Source: Cephalotus follicularis
Lineage: Eukaryota; Streptophyta; Magnoliopsida; Oxalidales; Cephalotaceae
DNA length: 64,000 nucleotides
Direction: 5' to 3'
Assembly (NCBI GenBank): GCA_001972305.1
Contig: BDDD01001467.1
Coordinates: 186,001-250,000 of the forward strand
The position numbers were made by a program, and so were the translations under genes. Below the pieces are notes generated by a model that was given only the letters and a program-made list of their open reading frames with translations, was not told the origin of the DNA and did no database searches. Below are positions 34,688 through 45,708 of this stretch, piece by piece (position 1 is the first letter of the stretch; each line of letters starts with the position of its first letter).

Positions 34688-35726
34688 TCCTGCCCAGAAA
34701 TGCAGGCAGTAGCAGTTTGTATGCAATTCAATGTCCAATTTCACACATGAAATCATATAGAAAATAACATACATGATATGCATAAAATATCTTCCATAAC
34801 ATATCACTAACCCAACCTCAATAGCTTATCCCAAGATCAATTGGAGTAATCTATCTCTTTGAGTTTCCAAAGACTTTCAACAAAAATCCTTCAATCCAGC
34901 AGGTTCAATCTATGCATGCATGTTTTAGGGACACATGCATTAGCACCAAGAAGTTCAATAGCCTTAAGACAACTATGATCTAACAGTAGTTACTCTCTAG
35001 ATCATTAGGCCTCATGACTATCCCCTTTTTCCATATATCTATGAACCTTGTCAATTATCTTTCTATACCAGGTTCTTTGATCTTGAACATGTGGACAGAA
35101 GATATATGCATACTTAAGGGAATCAATAAGCATATTTCAGACATTGATAACAACTATAAACCAATTAGAGTTGTTAAGATTCTCTAAGCTTGTGTCCATA
35201 TTCTTACTCCCATATTACCATGTCAATTCCATTCTAGAACTGTTAATCCTTTGCCATGTCAACAGAAGATAACCAACCTTCTTAGATACATTATTAACAG
35301 TACTACATAAGCAGGGAGTTCGAATTTGGAACTTACCAGGAAGAATCCAAGCTCCGAGTCTCCTTCTTTGAGCTCCTTAATTCCTTCCAAAGCAAGGCTT
35401 CACCAATTCCAGCATTTGCCTCAATCTTCAGTGTTTTCTAACACTCACCTCACAACTCATCATCTGATATAGGGTCTCAAAGACTTTTGAATTCATCAGA
35501 TTCCTTCAGTCACATGCACTTCTCTTTCTTTTCCTTCTCTCTTTCTATCTCTTCTCACCTTTCTCTTCTTTCCATTCTGTTTTGCAAGTTGCAGGAGGAT
35601 AGAAGACATGCAAGCATGCCTTTTGCATGCTCTGGCCGCTGGTGATCTCGTGCAACACCTGTCCCCCATGCAATGCCCCCTTGGTTCAGTCACACAGACG
35701 TGCACAGACACCTGTTCTGTACAGAT

Positions 35727-35810
35727 CCAGTCGACTGCATTCACTTCGCAGTCGACTGCCATACCACGCATTTAGACAGTCGACTGCCCCCATGTGGCAG
35801 TCGGCTGTCA
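35727..35810 (-). repeat. Palindrome cluster 1 in E 3' LTR
   Basis: CAGTCGACTG occurs three times and CAGTCGGCTG once. On the element strand this cluster lies upstream of the TATA-like site, unlike cluster 2. Its copy in the other LTR is at 41197-41280, with decay (CAGTCAACTG, AAGTCGACTG). Confidence 0.9.
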
Positions 35811-35973
35811 ATGGTTGTTTTAGGGTTTCTTAAGTTTGATACTTTACCAAAATTGCATCTCCATTCATCCCAAGCAATTACCAATCACAAAATTGGACAA
35901 ATAATTAAATTAAAATGTATATTTATTTTAAACATGGAATCAATATACATTAATTGAATTTGTGGTTATTACA

Positions 35974-36140
35974 TTCCTCCATCCTTAAAGAAAAGTCATC
36001 CTCGAATTTAGCCTTTACATCCCGAACAAGTGAGGGAATGTCTCCATCATTTTGTCTTCACGTTCCCACGTAGCTTCCTCAGCTCCGTGGAAACGCCAAA
36101 GCGCTTTTACCATAGGAATGGTCTTGTTTCTCAGTACCTT
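35974..36140 (-). pseudogene. E polypurine tract and chromodomain
   Basis: The minus strand reads KTIPMVKALWRFHGAEEATW followed by EREDKMMETFPHLF and a stop, a well-kept chromodomain C-terminus. The purine-rich tract TTTAAGGATGGAGGAA then adjoins the LTR at 35973. The chromodomain survives although the integrase core before it is deleted near 36140-36190. Confidence 0.85.
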
Positions 36141-36179
36141 TTTCCATTCGATCCTGTGACCTCGGCAATCCCGATACAA

Positions 36180-37300
36180 GTCCAGGGTCACGTGCTCCCA
36201 TTTCTATTCAACCACTGGTAATGATTGTAGCAGTCCTGCTGGTTTCTGATGTTCAGCCTTCACTCTCTGACAGGTCAAACATCTTGCTACATATTCAGCG
36301 ATGTCCCTTTTCATACCACTTCACCAGTAGTTCTTTTTCAGGTCGTGCCACATCTTGGAACTTCCTGGGTGAACACTGTACTTCGATTTGTGAGCTTGTT
36401 ACAGTAGCTCACCCTTGATACTCTTATCATTCGGAGCACATATCCTTCCTCGGAACCTCAATATGCTATCAGTATGAATGGAGAACTCAGAATCTGTGTC
36501 TAGGTTCTCACGAGTACTCCATAATTCAGAATCATTGTACTGAGCGGTCCGAATACGCTCCAGAAGTTCCGGTTGTGTTCTCATACTGGACACAATAACT
36601 CCTCGGGAAACCATGAACGGATTCCATCTCTGAAATTCCTCCATTAGCTTCCACTGTGAAACCATTGCTCCAACAATCATTGCCTTGCGACTCAGCGTAA
36701 TGGCCACTACATTCGCCTTTTCCGGGTGGTATTAAATATTGCAGTTATAATCATTAAAGAATTCCACCCATCGCCTCTGTCTCATGCCGAGCTCCTTCTA
36801 GGAAAACAAATATTTTAAAGTCTTGTGGTCCTTGAGGATCTCAAACTGTGCCCCATAGGTGTAGTGTCTCCATTTCTGCAAAGCAAACACTATGGCTGCT
36901 AACTCAAGATCATGTACGGAATAACTTTCCTCGTACAGTTTAACTTCTTTGATGCGTATGCGATCACCCTACCATGTTGCATAAGAACGCATCCCTTTCC
37001 TTTCCCAGAAGCATCAGTATAGACATTAAATCCCTCATTACCCTCCGATAATGCCAACACTGGAGCCGAAATCAACCGACTCTTCAACTCTTGGAAGCTT
37101 GCCTCACAAGAATCATCCCACACAAAGCTTGACTTCTTCTGAGTCAACTGTCTCAGTGGTGCAGCAAGCTTCGAAAACCCTTTGATAACTCTCCGTTAGT
37201 AGCCAGCCAACCCCAAGAACTACGAACCTCAGCAGCGTTCCTCGGTTGGGGCCAATCAACAATACTTTCAATCTTAGAAGGATCCACAGACTATCCTTCA
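36180..37300 (-). pseudogene. E RNase H and integrase zinc-domain remnant
   Basis: 36899-37147 encodes [18 protein letters not shown] and the RNase H start [19 protein letters not shown] (catalytic Asp present). 36399-36707 encodes the spacer ([20 protein letters not shown]) and the start of the integrase zinc domain. Remnants of the Cys pair region lie near 36280. The same blocks read continuously in F at 61030-62486. Frame breaks and the missing integrase catalytic core make it inactive. Confidence 0.85.
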
Positions 37301-37925
37301 CTTGACACTATATGACCTAGGAAAGTCACATGATCTAGCCAAAATTCGCACTTGCTGAATTTGGCGTACAGTTGTTCCTTCCGTAGTGTCTGCAATACAA
37401 TCCTCAATGCTGCATGTGTTCCTCAACGCCCTTTGAGTAGATCAGAATGTCATCCAAAATATAAAGGTGAACTGATCAAGGTAGGGTTGGAACACTCTGT
37501 TCATCAGAGACATAAAGGTTGTGGGAGCATTCGTCAACCCAACTACAGTATCGGATAGTGCCCATATCTGGTTCAAAATGCGGCTTTCTCCACATCGCCT
37601 TCTCTGATCCTCAACTGATGATAACCTGTTCTTAGGTCAAGTTTGGAGAATACAGTTGAGCCTTGCAATAGGTCGAACAACTCCTCAATATGTGGCAGAG
37701 GATACTTGTTCTTCACCGTTATTTGATTTAGCAGCCTGTAATCAATGCATAGCCGCATCGATCCATCCTTCCTTTTCATGAACAGAACCGGTGTTCCCCA
37801 TGGTGATACACTCGATCCGATGAATCCCTTGTCAAGATAATCCGGTAGTTGAACCCTCGACTCTTTCAGTTCAGCAGGAGCCATTCGGTACGGTGCTCTG
37901 GGTATAGGGGCAGTTCCAGGCAACA
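37301..37925 (-). pseudogene. E reverse transcriptase remnant
   Basis: 37573-37923 encodes the linker end ([20 protein letters not shown]) and the reverse transcriptase start: [48 protein letters not shown]. Downstream the palm and thumb pieces (about 37330-37570) lie in shifted frames. Upstream, the protease is mostly deleted. Confidence 0.88.
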
Positions 37926-38179
37926 GCTCACTACGGAACTCTCACCATCGTGACCGTACGATTATATATTGTCGCATTGGTCAGCAGGAAGTCGCTAGTT
38001 AGAGCATTCGCCTCCCATTACATATGTAAACAAACTGTAATACTATGCAAGTCATACAGAAAACATGATGCAACGAATGCATATGTGACCCTAAGGTCAA
38101 CTAATACACTAGCATTTATATATCTCATATCAGTTATATCTTATTGGGTAAGTATAACTTTACCTTCCATGATTCTTTT

Positions 38180-38779
38180 TCCTGTGTCTCCCCGCGGTTG
38201 TGCAGCCGCGCCACTTCCACCAACTCCATCACTACTTGGTTGAGCTTTCATGAAGGGACACTCATTCATGCGATGATCAGATGAACCACATCTCAGGTAC
38301 TTCCCTGCCTTCTTCCAGCACTTAGTTTCCTCATGATTTGGAAGACCACAAAAGTTACATCCTCCAAAATTCGGGTGACCACTTCGGATGGGAGTCCTTG
38401 AATAAGAGGTCTCTCGGGTAGCAGTCTGTCAAGGCTGTTTGGAAGCTCGCCTAGACCGTCCCAAAGGTTGTCTAACCTGATGCGCTTGAACGTACAATCG
38501 CTGCATTTCCTCCGTGTGAGCTGCGCTAGCAGTCATCTGTTGTCGGAGAAAATCAGTTATCCGCTCCATATTGGCCGCGTTGGCTTGAATTTGCTGTTGA
38601 AAGAGGTCAGCCATGCGGTCAAAGTTACTTCTCTCATCATGTGCTGGAGGAACATTCATTCCTTCATTCACTGCCGGATCATTTCCAGGTACTGGCGGTG
38701 CATTGACACCTTCGTCGGCTCCACGCCTTACCCTTCTACCACTTCGCAAGTCCATTCGGTTTCCTATATGGAATGACAT
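38180..38779 (-). pseudogene. E gag remnant
   Basis: The start codon at 38777-38779 opens MSFHIGNRMDLRSGRRVRRG, an arginine-rich N-terminus. It runs through QQQIQANAANMERITDFLRQ to about 38402, then jumps to RTPIRSG and the zinc knuckles near 38270-38350: CNFCGLPNHEETKC, and a second in which the first Cys is Tyr (YLRCGSSDHRMNEC). The capsid core, present in F, is deleted. A short protease stub follows near 38180. Confidence 0.87.
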
Positions 38780-38842
38780 AATCATTAGGAAACAATTCAC
38801 TCAATTTCTGAGAAACTTATCCCAGCTAGCATATATGGAATA

Positions 38843-38854
38843 TGCTCTGATACC
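38843..38854 (-). other. Primer-binding site of E (tRNA-iMet)
   Basis: GCTCTGATACCA reads TGGTATCAGAGC on the element strand, 4 bp from the LTR edge at 38859, the same spacing as in F. Confidence 0.93.
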
Positions 38855-38858
38855 ATGC

Positions 38859-41443
38859 TGTCAAACCCTGATTTTTGGTTCCATTTCATTAAGACAAGCA
38901 TATATGGTGATATCAGAATTAAACATAACATTCCAGCATTTCATTCAACAGTTCATTAAATAATATGCGGAAGCAGTCAATAAGCCGGAATATAAAACAC
39001 AAGTCGTCCGCACGTAGCCCGTACTACGTGCAGGTAATTCAACATAAATATCCTTACATAAGGAAGTACGATATCAACGGGGTATGAACCGTTCAATACA
39101 ATACCACATCATAAAAGAAAAACAACAACCTTCAGTTGAAAGTAGAAGCTCTCCAAGCTTCTGCAGCGACTCCAAGTCTTCGCTTAATCTGAAACTGTAA
39201 GGGGGTTAGCCGTTGTCCTCACTTGGCTAAGTAGGAAGATAATGCATGCTAAGGAATATATGAATGCAACAAGTATGACAGTTTATATTTGAAATAGCAT
39301 TTAAATGTGCCAATATATAAGCAAACATGCCAAGTGTCCATAGACAATCCATATGCAAGAATACCGCACAAGGGTACAATCAATCAGTCCAGTGGTTTGT
39401 CCGAAGACTAGTATTGGGCTCAAGACGCCGCTAACCCCTAGCCTACGTCGAGCCACCTAGCTATCACCCCAAACTCCGCTGATGATAGGAGGTAAACAGT
39501 GCTGCCGGCATTTAGCGGGCAGATAACAGTGCACGGTCTGCAATGCAGATCAGTATGGTGAATAAGCACTAGCCAACTCCTGGAACGTAGGCTCACCGCC
39601 GTAATCAGTGATATCTTCCCATCACTCGACCACGGTATGCATAGAAAATCAATCAGTCAATTCAGTTCAATAATATCACATATATATATGATATGCAATA
39701 TAAAATGTTTTCTTTAGAAACATATAACATTTCAGTGATCGTACATCTCATGTGAGGAAACGATATCAGTACAGTAGTGGTTTCCAATTCAGAAACAAAC
39801 AGTAGGTGATAAAACAGTAGTTGATAAATCAGTAGTTTCTTGTATATAATAGTTTTCATTTGAAAGTGATGGCTAAACCATGAATTGTGCATATAGCACA
39901 TAGTTCGTTCAATCGTTGCAATATAAGTAGTAGCGATGTTAAATAACATCAAACAGTATATACTATATGATGGTAGCATATACAATTCAATAACAGTACA
40001 AGACAGTAACAATTCAATCAATGTTATGCAATTTTACCCAGAACAGTCGACTGCCCTCAAGAATAGTCGACTGCTTGGTGGAGTAGTCGACTGCTTTTTC
40101 TCAGTAGTCGACTGGATTGGGTTGAGTAGTCGACTGCCATGAAGAATAATCGACTGCTCCTGCCCAGAAATGCAGGCAGTAGCAGTTTGTATGCAATTCA
40201 ATGTCCTATTTCACACATGAAATCATATAGAAAATGACATACATGATATGCATAAAATATCTTCCATAACATATCACTATCCCTACCTCAATAGCTTATC
40301 CCAAGATCAATTGGAGTGATCTATCTCTTTGAGTTTCCAAAGACTTTCAACAAAAATCCTTCAATCCAGCAGGTTCAATCTATGCATGCATGTTTTAGGG
40401 ACACATGCATTAGCACCAGGAAGTTCAATAACCTTAAGACAACTATGATCTAACAGTAGTTACTCTCTAGATCATTAGGCCTCATGACTATCCCCTTTTT
40501 CCATATATCTATGAACCTTGTCAATTATCTTTCTATACCAGGTTCTTTCATGTTGAAAATGTGGACAGAAGATATATGCATACTTAAGGGAATCAATAAG
40601 CATATTTTAGACATTGACAACAACTATAAACCAATTAGAGTTGTTAAGATTCTCTGAGCTTGTGTCCATATTCTTACTCCCATATTACCATTTCAATTCC
40701 ATTCTAGAACTGTTAATCCTTTGCCATGTTAACAGAAGATAACGAACCTTCTTAGATACATTATTAACAGTACTACATAAGCAGGGAGTTCGAATTTGGA
40801 ACTTACCAGGAAGAATCCAAGCTCCAAGTCTCCTTCTTTGAGCTCCTTAATTCCTTCAAAAGCAAGCCTTCACCAATTCCAGCAATTCCCTCAATCTTCA
40901 GTGTTTTCTAACACTCACCTCACAACTCATCAGCTGATATAGGGTCTCAAAGACTTTTGAATTCGTCAGATTCCTTCAGTCACATGCACTTCTCTTTCTT
41001 GTCCTTCTCTCCTTCTATCTCTTCTCACCTTTCTCTTCTTTCCATTCTGTTTTGCAGGTTGCAGGAGGATAGAAGACATGCAAGCATGCCTTTTGCATGC
41101 TCTGGCCGCTGGTGATCTCGTGCAACACCTGTCCCCCATGCAATGCCCCCTTGGTTCAGTCACACAGACGTGCACAGACACCTATTATGTACAGATCCAG
41201 TCAACTGCATTCACTTAGCAGTCGACTGCCATACCACGCATTTAGAAAGTCGACTGCCCCCATGTGGCAGTCGGCTGTCAATGGTTGTTTTAGGGTTTCT
41301 TAAGTTTGATACTTTACCAAAATTGCATCTCCATTCATCCCAAGCAATTACCAATCACAAAATTGGACAAATAATCCAATTAAAATGTATATTTATTTTA
41401 AACATGGAATCAATATACATTAATTGAATTTGCGGTTATTACA
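38859..41443 (-). repeat. 5' LTR of E
   Basis: It starts TGTCAAACCCTGA and ends GGTTATTACA, and has exactly the length of its partner. Clusters of CAGTCGACTG palindromes lie at 40042-40157 and 41197-41280. No gene is visible. Confidence 0.95.
40042..40157 (-). repeat. Palindrome cluster 2 in E 5' LTR
   Basis: Five clear copies (CAGTCGACTG, TAGTCGACTG three times, TAGTCGACTGG) and a decayed TAATCGACTG at 40147 occur. The spacing equals that of 34572-34687. Confidence 0.9.
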
Positions 41444-41902
41444 ATACAGATCATAACGTAGTTCATAAATTCGAAAGATTCATATTCATAAAACTGATTT
41501 TATTACGAATAAATCAGATGTCCAAGAAGAGAAATATCTATACACAAAACATAATTGAATTCATTTCAATTAAAACTGAACGAGTAAACCAAGAACGAGA
41601 AATTCGTACATTATTCATAAAGTAAAACTATCTTTTTACTATAATAAAACCAATAGGAGGATATCAAGGAACGAAACATCCGTACCTTAAACGATTACAG
41701 AATGACTTATTAATTGATCAACAATTTCTAACTGCCCCTCGTAGCACAAAGATCTAAAAGATACAATATCATTCATATAAGGATTCGAAAACTACTTCCG
41801 AATATCAAAATAGAAGTTCAACAGTGTTGAAAACAGATTCCAATTCATTAGAAGAACAAACGAATAACAAAACTTGAAACTAGAAATTTTACTGGACAAA
41901 AC

Positions 41903-42105
41903 AAGCTGTCTGTTACAAAATCCAGTCGACTGTTTGAGGCATGGCAGTCAACTGTATCACGTGGCCAGCCGACTACAAAAGCAAAGCTGCAGCCAGTCAA
42001 CTGGTATAGGGGTCCAGTCGTGCAAGGGATAGCAGTCGACTGATTGAAGAGGCAGCGGACTACTTAAACCACAACAGCTGACTGTTCATGGAAACAGCCG
42101 ACTGT
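41903..42105 (-). repeat. Palindrome cluster in C 5' LTR
   Basis: This is the partner of 14199-14405. Copies include CAGTCGACTG (41933, 42033), CAGTCAACTG (41945, 41995), CAGCCGACTA, CAGCTGACTG and CAGCCGACTG. One unit near 42015 has lost the 3' half (CAGTCGTGC against CAGTCGACTGTGC). Confidence 0.9.
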
Positions 42106-43249
42106 ACTGGGCGACATAATACACAATTCTAACAATCCTCTGCAAATTTCTTGTCAAAACCTGGATTTCTCATTACCAGAGGGTCACAAACCTTTCAACA
42201 AGACTATATGAGGTAATTAGAATGGTAACAGAACATAGAATTAACATTAGTGTATAAACAGTGGCTAAACTCAAAGAGAGTGAGACAAAAACTAAACAAT
42301 TGCTTACATATCAAGATAGCTAAGGTACTATCAAATTTACCAACCACCAATCATTAAAACCAGATTATCACTTATGTATGACGCCTAAGGGCTGATCTAC
42401 AGACTCAGAAACAGAGACAAAGCATAGAGTGACAGGAATCAAAAAGGACATACTAACAGCCTATATGAACATGCAACCAGATTGTAACCAAAACAAAAAT
42501 AAACTATTACAGTTAAACAAGAGACTAACATGCAATGGCAACACAAACACTGCAGAAGGAACACAACAATTCCAGTGACTTACACGGCTGTTCAAACGAA
42601 TAGGAGAAAAGAGGACATACGGCTTCAAAGCTTATTCACGGAGTATACAATAAAACAAACCCATCTAACAGTAGAATCATAAAGCACAAACCTGATTTTG
42701 ATGAAACAAACGTATGAAGAACACAACAGATTCCTAGCTTTGCCAAAAAAAAAACGGCAGTAACCGTGCAAGTGAGGAGAGAATAGCATAAAACCATGGC
42801 ATTGGCATTCTTTAAACAGAAAAAGAAGGCCAAAATAGGAAGGGATAAGGTAAGAGAGATCAAAATCTGATAGGATAGGAAAAAGGGATAGAAAATTCAG
42901 GATTGAGGGGTAGAAAGAAGGAAGAGAATCGGTGATAATGAGAGAAGAGAGGAAGAAACATACGGGAGAGGGAGAGAAGAATAAGAGAAGGAATAAGTTT
43001 TGTCCCAAAATTAGTTATTTATTTCCTAATAAAATATTTTTACCATATTCATATTTAAAACCAATTTAAAATATGAAACAATAAATTTTACTTATCCATA
43101 ATCATATTCCAAACAATATACCAAAGCCCAAAGATGGTATCACATAGCCCAAAACATAAGAGCCAAAAAATCAAAATAGACCAACAATATTACAAAACAA
43201 ACTAAAAGCCTGAAAATATGCACATCAACAAACGGGGTATTACACAGCA

Positions 43250-43540
43250 CGTGAACGTTCAGTTTGAACGTCGACGCGTTATGTGATCCCTTGCATTTTT
43301 ATGCACTAATCAACGCAACATGTCGACGCGAATCATCGACGTGCAACGCACAACATTAAGTGCACATAGCATGATGATGCGCATCATTGCAGTGCAACAC
43401 ATAGCATCAAGGCACAACTTTCACGTCAACGCGTGACCTTGGGGTATTGCTTACACGTTGACGCGTAGTGTTGGACTTTGACGTGTTATGTGTTCTCAAC
43501 GCCCAACACATCGATATGCTGCATAAGCGTCGATGCCCAG
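43250..43540 (+). repeat. Palindrome cluster in H, right half
   Basis: It has GAACGTCGACGCGTTATG (43280), ATGTCGACGCGAA, CATCGACGTGCAACG, CACGTCAACGCGTGA, ACACGTTGACGCGTA, ACACATCGATATGC and AAGCGTCGATGCCC. The left half ends at 12205, where C inserted, so C landed inside the cluster. Confidence 0.8.
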
Positions 43541-44670
43541 ATAGGGATCTACACAATAAACATGTAATTTCAACATGGTTTTCAATCCCCAATGATTTTA
43601 TTTTCAAATGGATTCCATAGGAAGCCTCCCTAAGGCCTTGTAGCTTATGAGAATCCTCTTTTAACTCTTTTAACCTCCCAGTCAACTTTTAAAGTAAATA
43701 TTTAAAGAAATTTTTATCAAAAAGGATTTTTATACAAATGGTTTTCAAAAATGGTTAGGATAGCTCAATTGGGACCTCTGTACGCGAATATCTTAGTTGG
43801 ACTTCCTCACCATTATCTTTTAAGCTCTGATAGGGACCGATAGTAAATTGTATTGTTATAAAGGGGACATAGTGGGTAAGTGATTGAGTGGATCTTAGTG
43901 GATAGGTGATTGAGTGGACCCTAGTGGATTTCAAGCTAGAACCTTCGGGGACTGGCTAGTGGATTTCAAGTTTGGCTAGCAGGGCTAGTGGGTGGATTTC
44001 AAGCTAGAACCTTTGGGGACAAGCTAGCGGATGATTAAGGGGATAACAATTGATTGAGTGAATAATTTTCTGGATTGATTGTACACATTGTATTCCTATT
44101 GACCGATTGTATGTATACCTATGGTGTATGCTTGCGATTCTATGTTAGGACATCGTTATGTACGCCACCGCTTAATGACGGTTGATGTACTAACATTGCC
44201 CATAATTGGCATCCATACATATATGTATATGTTATATCCGTTGCATTCCATTGCATATTGTATTGCCTACACCACCAATGGTTTCTGACCCAATCTTGAA
44301 ATTGGTCAGGTACAGGTGAAGCACCGAAGTGATTAGACTGACCGAATCGCAGCGCATGATTTCTTGTAGTAGTTCAGTTCTCACCATCTACCTCGTGTAT
44401 ACAAATTTGGATGTAAAAGAGACATATTGTATTTCAGCTATCAGCCTACCGACTTGTGGCAGTGCCTTAGATATTATGATCCCATGTATATTGATGGGCT
44501 TCTCTACATCAATATTGAATGACTATCTTTCGCATGCATTTTATATGTTAAACTTTTAAATTTGTAGTGAAATTTGGACTATTATGCCATGTATGTCAAG
44601 GATAGTATGGACGGACCTGCCATGTGTCAGACCTTGGGGTCCTCTATGGGGTTTGGGGCGTGACAACTCA

Positions 44671-45708
44671 ACATATTCTGTGGCACTGCCATAAGTCGAT
44701 AGGTTGATGCAACTAAAAAAGAACAAGTCTTATAAAAGGTAGATAAAAGAGAAACTGAACTGCAACTAGAAGTCCTGCCCTGAAGGTCTGGTCTGACTCA
44801 CTTCGAGGTGTCCTCTGCACTCGTCCCTAAAAGGTGTGCCCATTTCGAGAATAGGTAAGCCAAACATGGCTATGTAGGCAATACTATATACAATGAAGTG
44901 AACACGTATATACAAATATATGCATGGCATGTGAAATGCATGAATGCCAATTATGGACAACATTAGTACATCAATCGTCCCTAACCGGTGGCATACTTAA
45001 TGAGTCCTAACCATAGAAATTACCATCCATACATCCTAGGTCTATAGACACTCCATAAGTCAATCCATAACCATCCATGTGTGCGACAATACATAAGATA
45101 TAAGTACTACTCTGCCTTTTCGACCCGAGATAGTACCTCCACCACCTACACACTCTCCGTGTCGTAGTAGATAGAGCCGAGATAACAATGACCACATCAA
45201 CCATACCATAATGTCAGTCCCCATAGGTGCTAGCCCATAACCATATTTCCATTAGTCCATTTCATACTCTGTTTCCACAGGTCCATCCACAATGCGGTAT
45301 CCCCATGCATTCACCCCTAAATTGGGTTCCTATAGGTATATAAAACTTTCATACTATGTGGTCTAACACCCCTAACCTTCATGACATAATGAAGATTAGG
45401 AATGGCTTATCTCGTCAAGTCTCCACAATATCAAACCATGAATTCATAACCATAAAACGATTTAAAGGATATGGACCTAGCCATAAATAATCACGTGGGA
45501 TCCATCTGTCAAAACCATTTTCATAACCATCTAAACCATTTCCATACCATATCTATGTCCCTATCGAAGTTAATAAAACAATGGAGGAGGTCCAACTAGG
45601 AGGTTCGCGTCCAAACATTCCAGTTGAACTAACCTAACCATATATTGAAAACTTCATTGAAAATCATTATGAAGATTGATTTGAAGATCAATTGTGTTAG
45701 AAGAGGGT
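44671..45708 (-). repeat. 5' LTR of B, segment 2
   Basis: It follows the H insertion and continues from 11373. From 45536 it matches 3421 onward. Short CCATAACCAT-like words are common. No coding sequence is seen. Confidence 0.85.

Larger units (their letters stand above)
33389..35973 (-). repeat. 3' LTR of E
   Basis: It starts GGTCACACCCC (TG changed to GG) and ends GGTTATTACA. Palindrome clusters lie at 34572-34687 and 35727-35810. A TATA-like TATATC on the element strand lies near 35466-35473. No gene is seen inside. Confidence 0.94.
33389..41443 (-). mobile_element. Element E: shortened chromovirus with two 2,585-bp LTRs
   Basis: TSDs ATACG (33384-33388) and ATACA (41444-41448) differ by one base. 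The C LTR lacking the insertion reads ATACGGATCAG here, which confirms the site. LTRs are 33389-35973 and 38859-41443, both exactly 2,585 bp and very similar. The 2,885-bp interior has an iMet primer-binding site, partial gag, zinc knuckles, partial reverse transcriptase and RNase H, an integrase fragment and a chromodomain; the capsid core, most of protease and the integrase core are deleted. It is the same family as F. Confidence 0.95.
12206..43244 (-). mobile_element. Element C: gag-only gypsy element with long LTRs, hosting D and E
   Basis: C is bounded by a perfect TSD, CAGCA, at 12201-12205 and 43245-43249. On the minus strand it reads 5' LTR (16878-43244, containing D and E), tRNA-iMet primer-binding site, gag with a single clear zinc knuckle and the first residues of protease, polypurine tract, and 3' LTR (12206-15397). 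Reverse transcriptase, RNase H, integrase and chromodomain are absent. It therefore depends on another element for movement, like the terminal-repeat-with-gag class of plant retrotransposons. Its Gag resembles that of G, a plausible helper family. Confidence 0.92.
16878..43244 (-). repeat. 5' LTR of C, interrupted by D and E
   Basis: The LTR pieces are 16878-18087, 33085-33388 and 41444-43244, about 3.3 kb when joined. Each junction continues the sequence of the other C LTR. The outer end is GGGGTATTACA at 43244. The middle piece is about 300 bp and holds no gene. Confidence 0.92.
11374..44665 (+). mobile_element. Solo LTR H (2,248 bp without its insert), split by C
   Basis: H starts TGTAAGCCCCTG at 11374 and ends GGGGCGTGACA at 44665, with a perfect TSD ACTCA at 11369-11373 and 44666-44670. 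Its sequence is 11374-12205 plus 43250-44665; everything between is element C. No internal coding or primer-binding site remains. A TATA-like stretch (ATATATCTATATATT, about 11570-11584) is followed by a leader-like region. Its palindrome cluster was cut by the C insertion. Confidence 0.93.
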
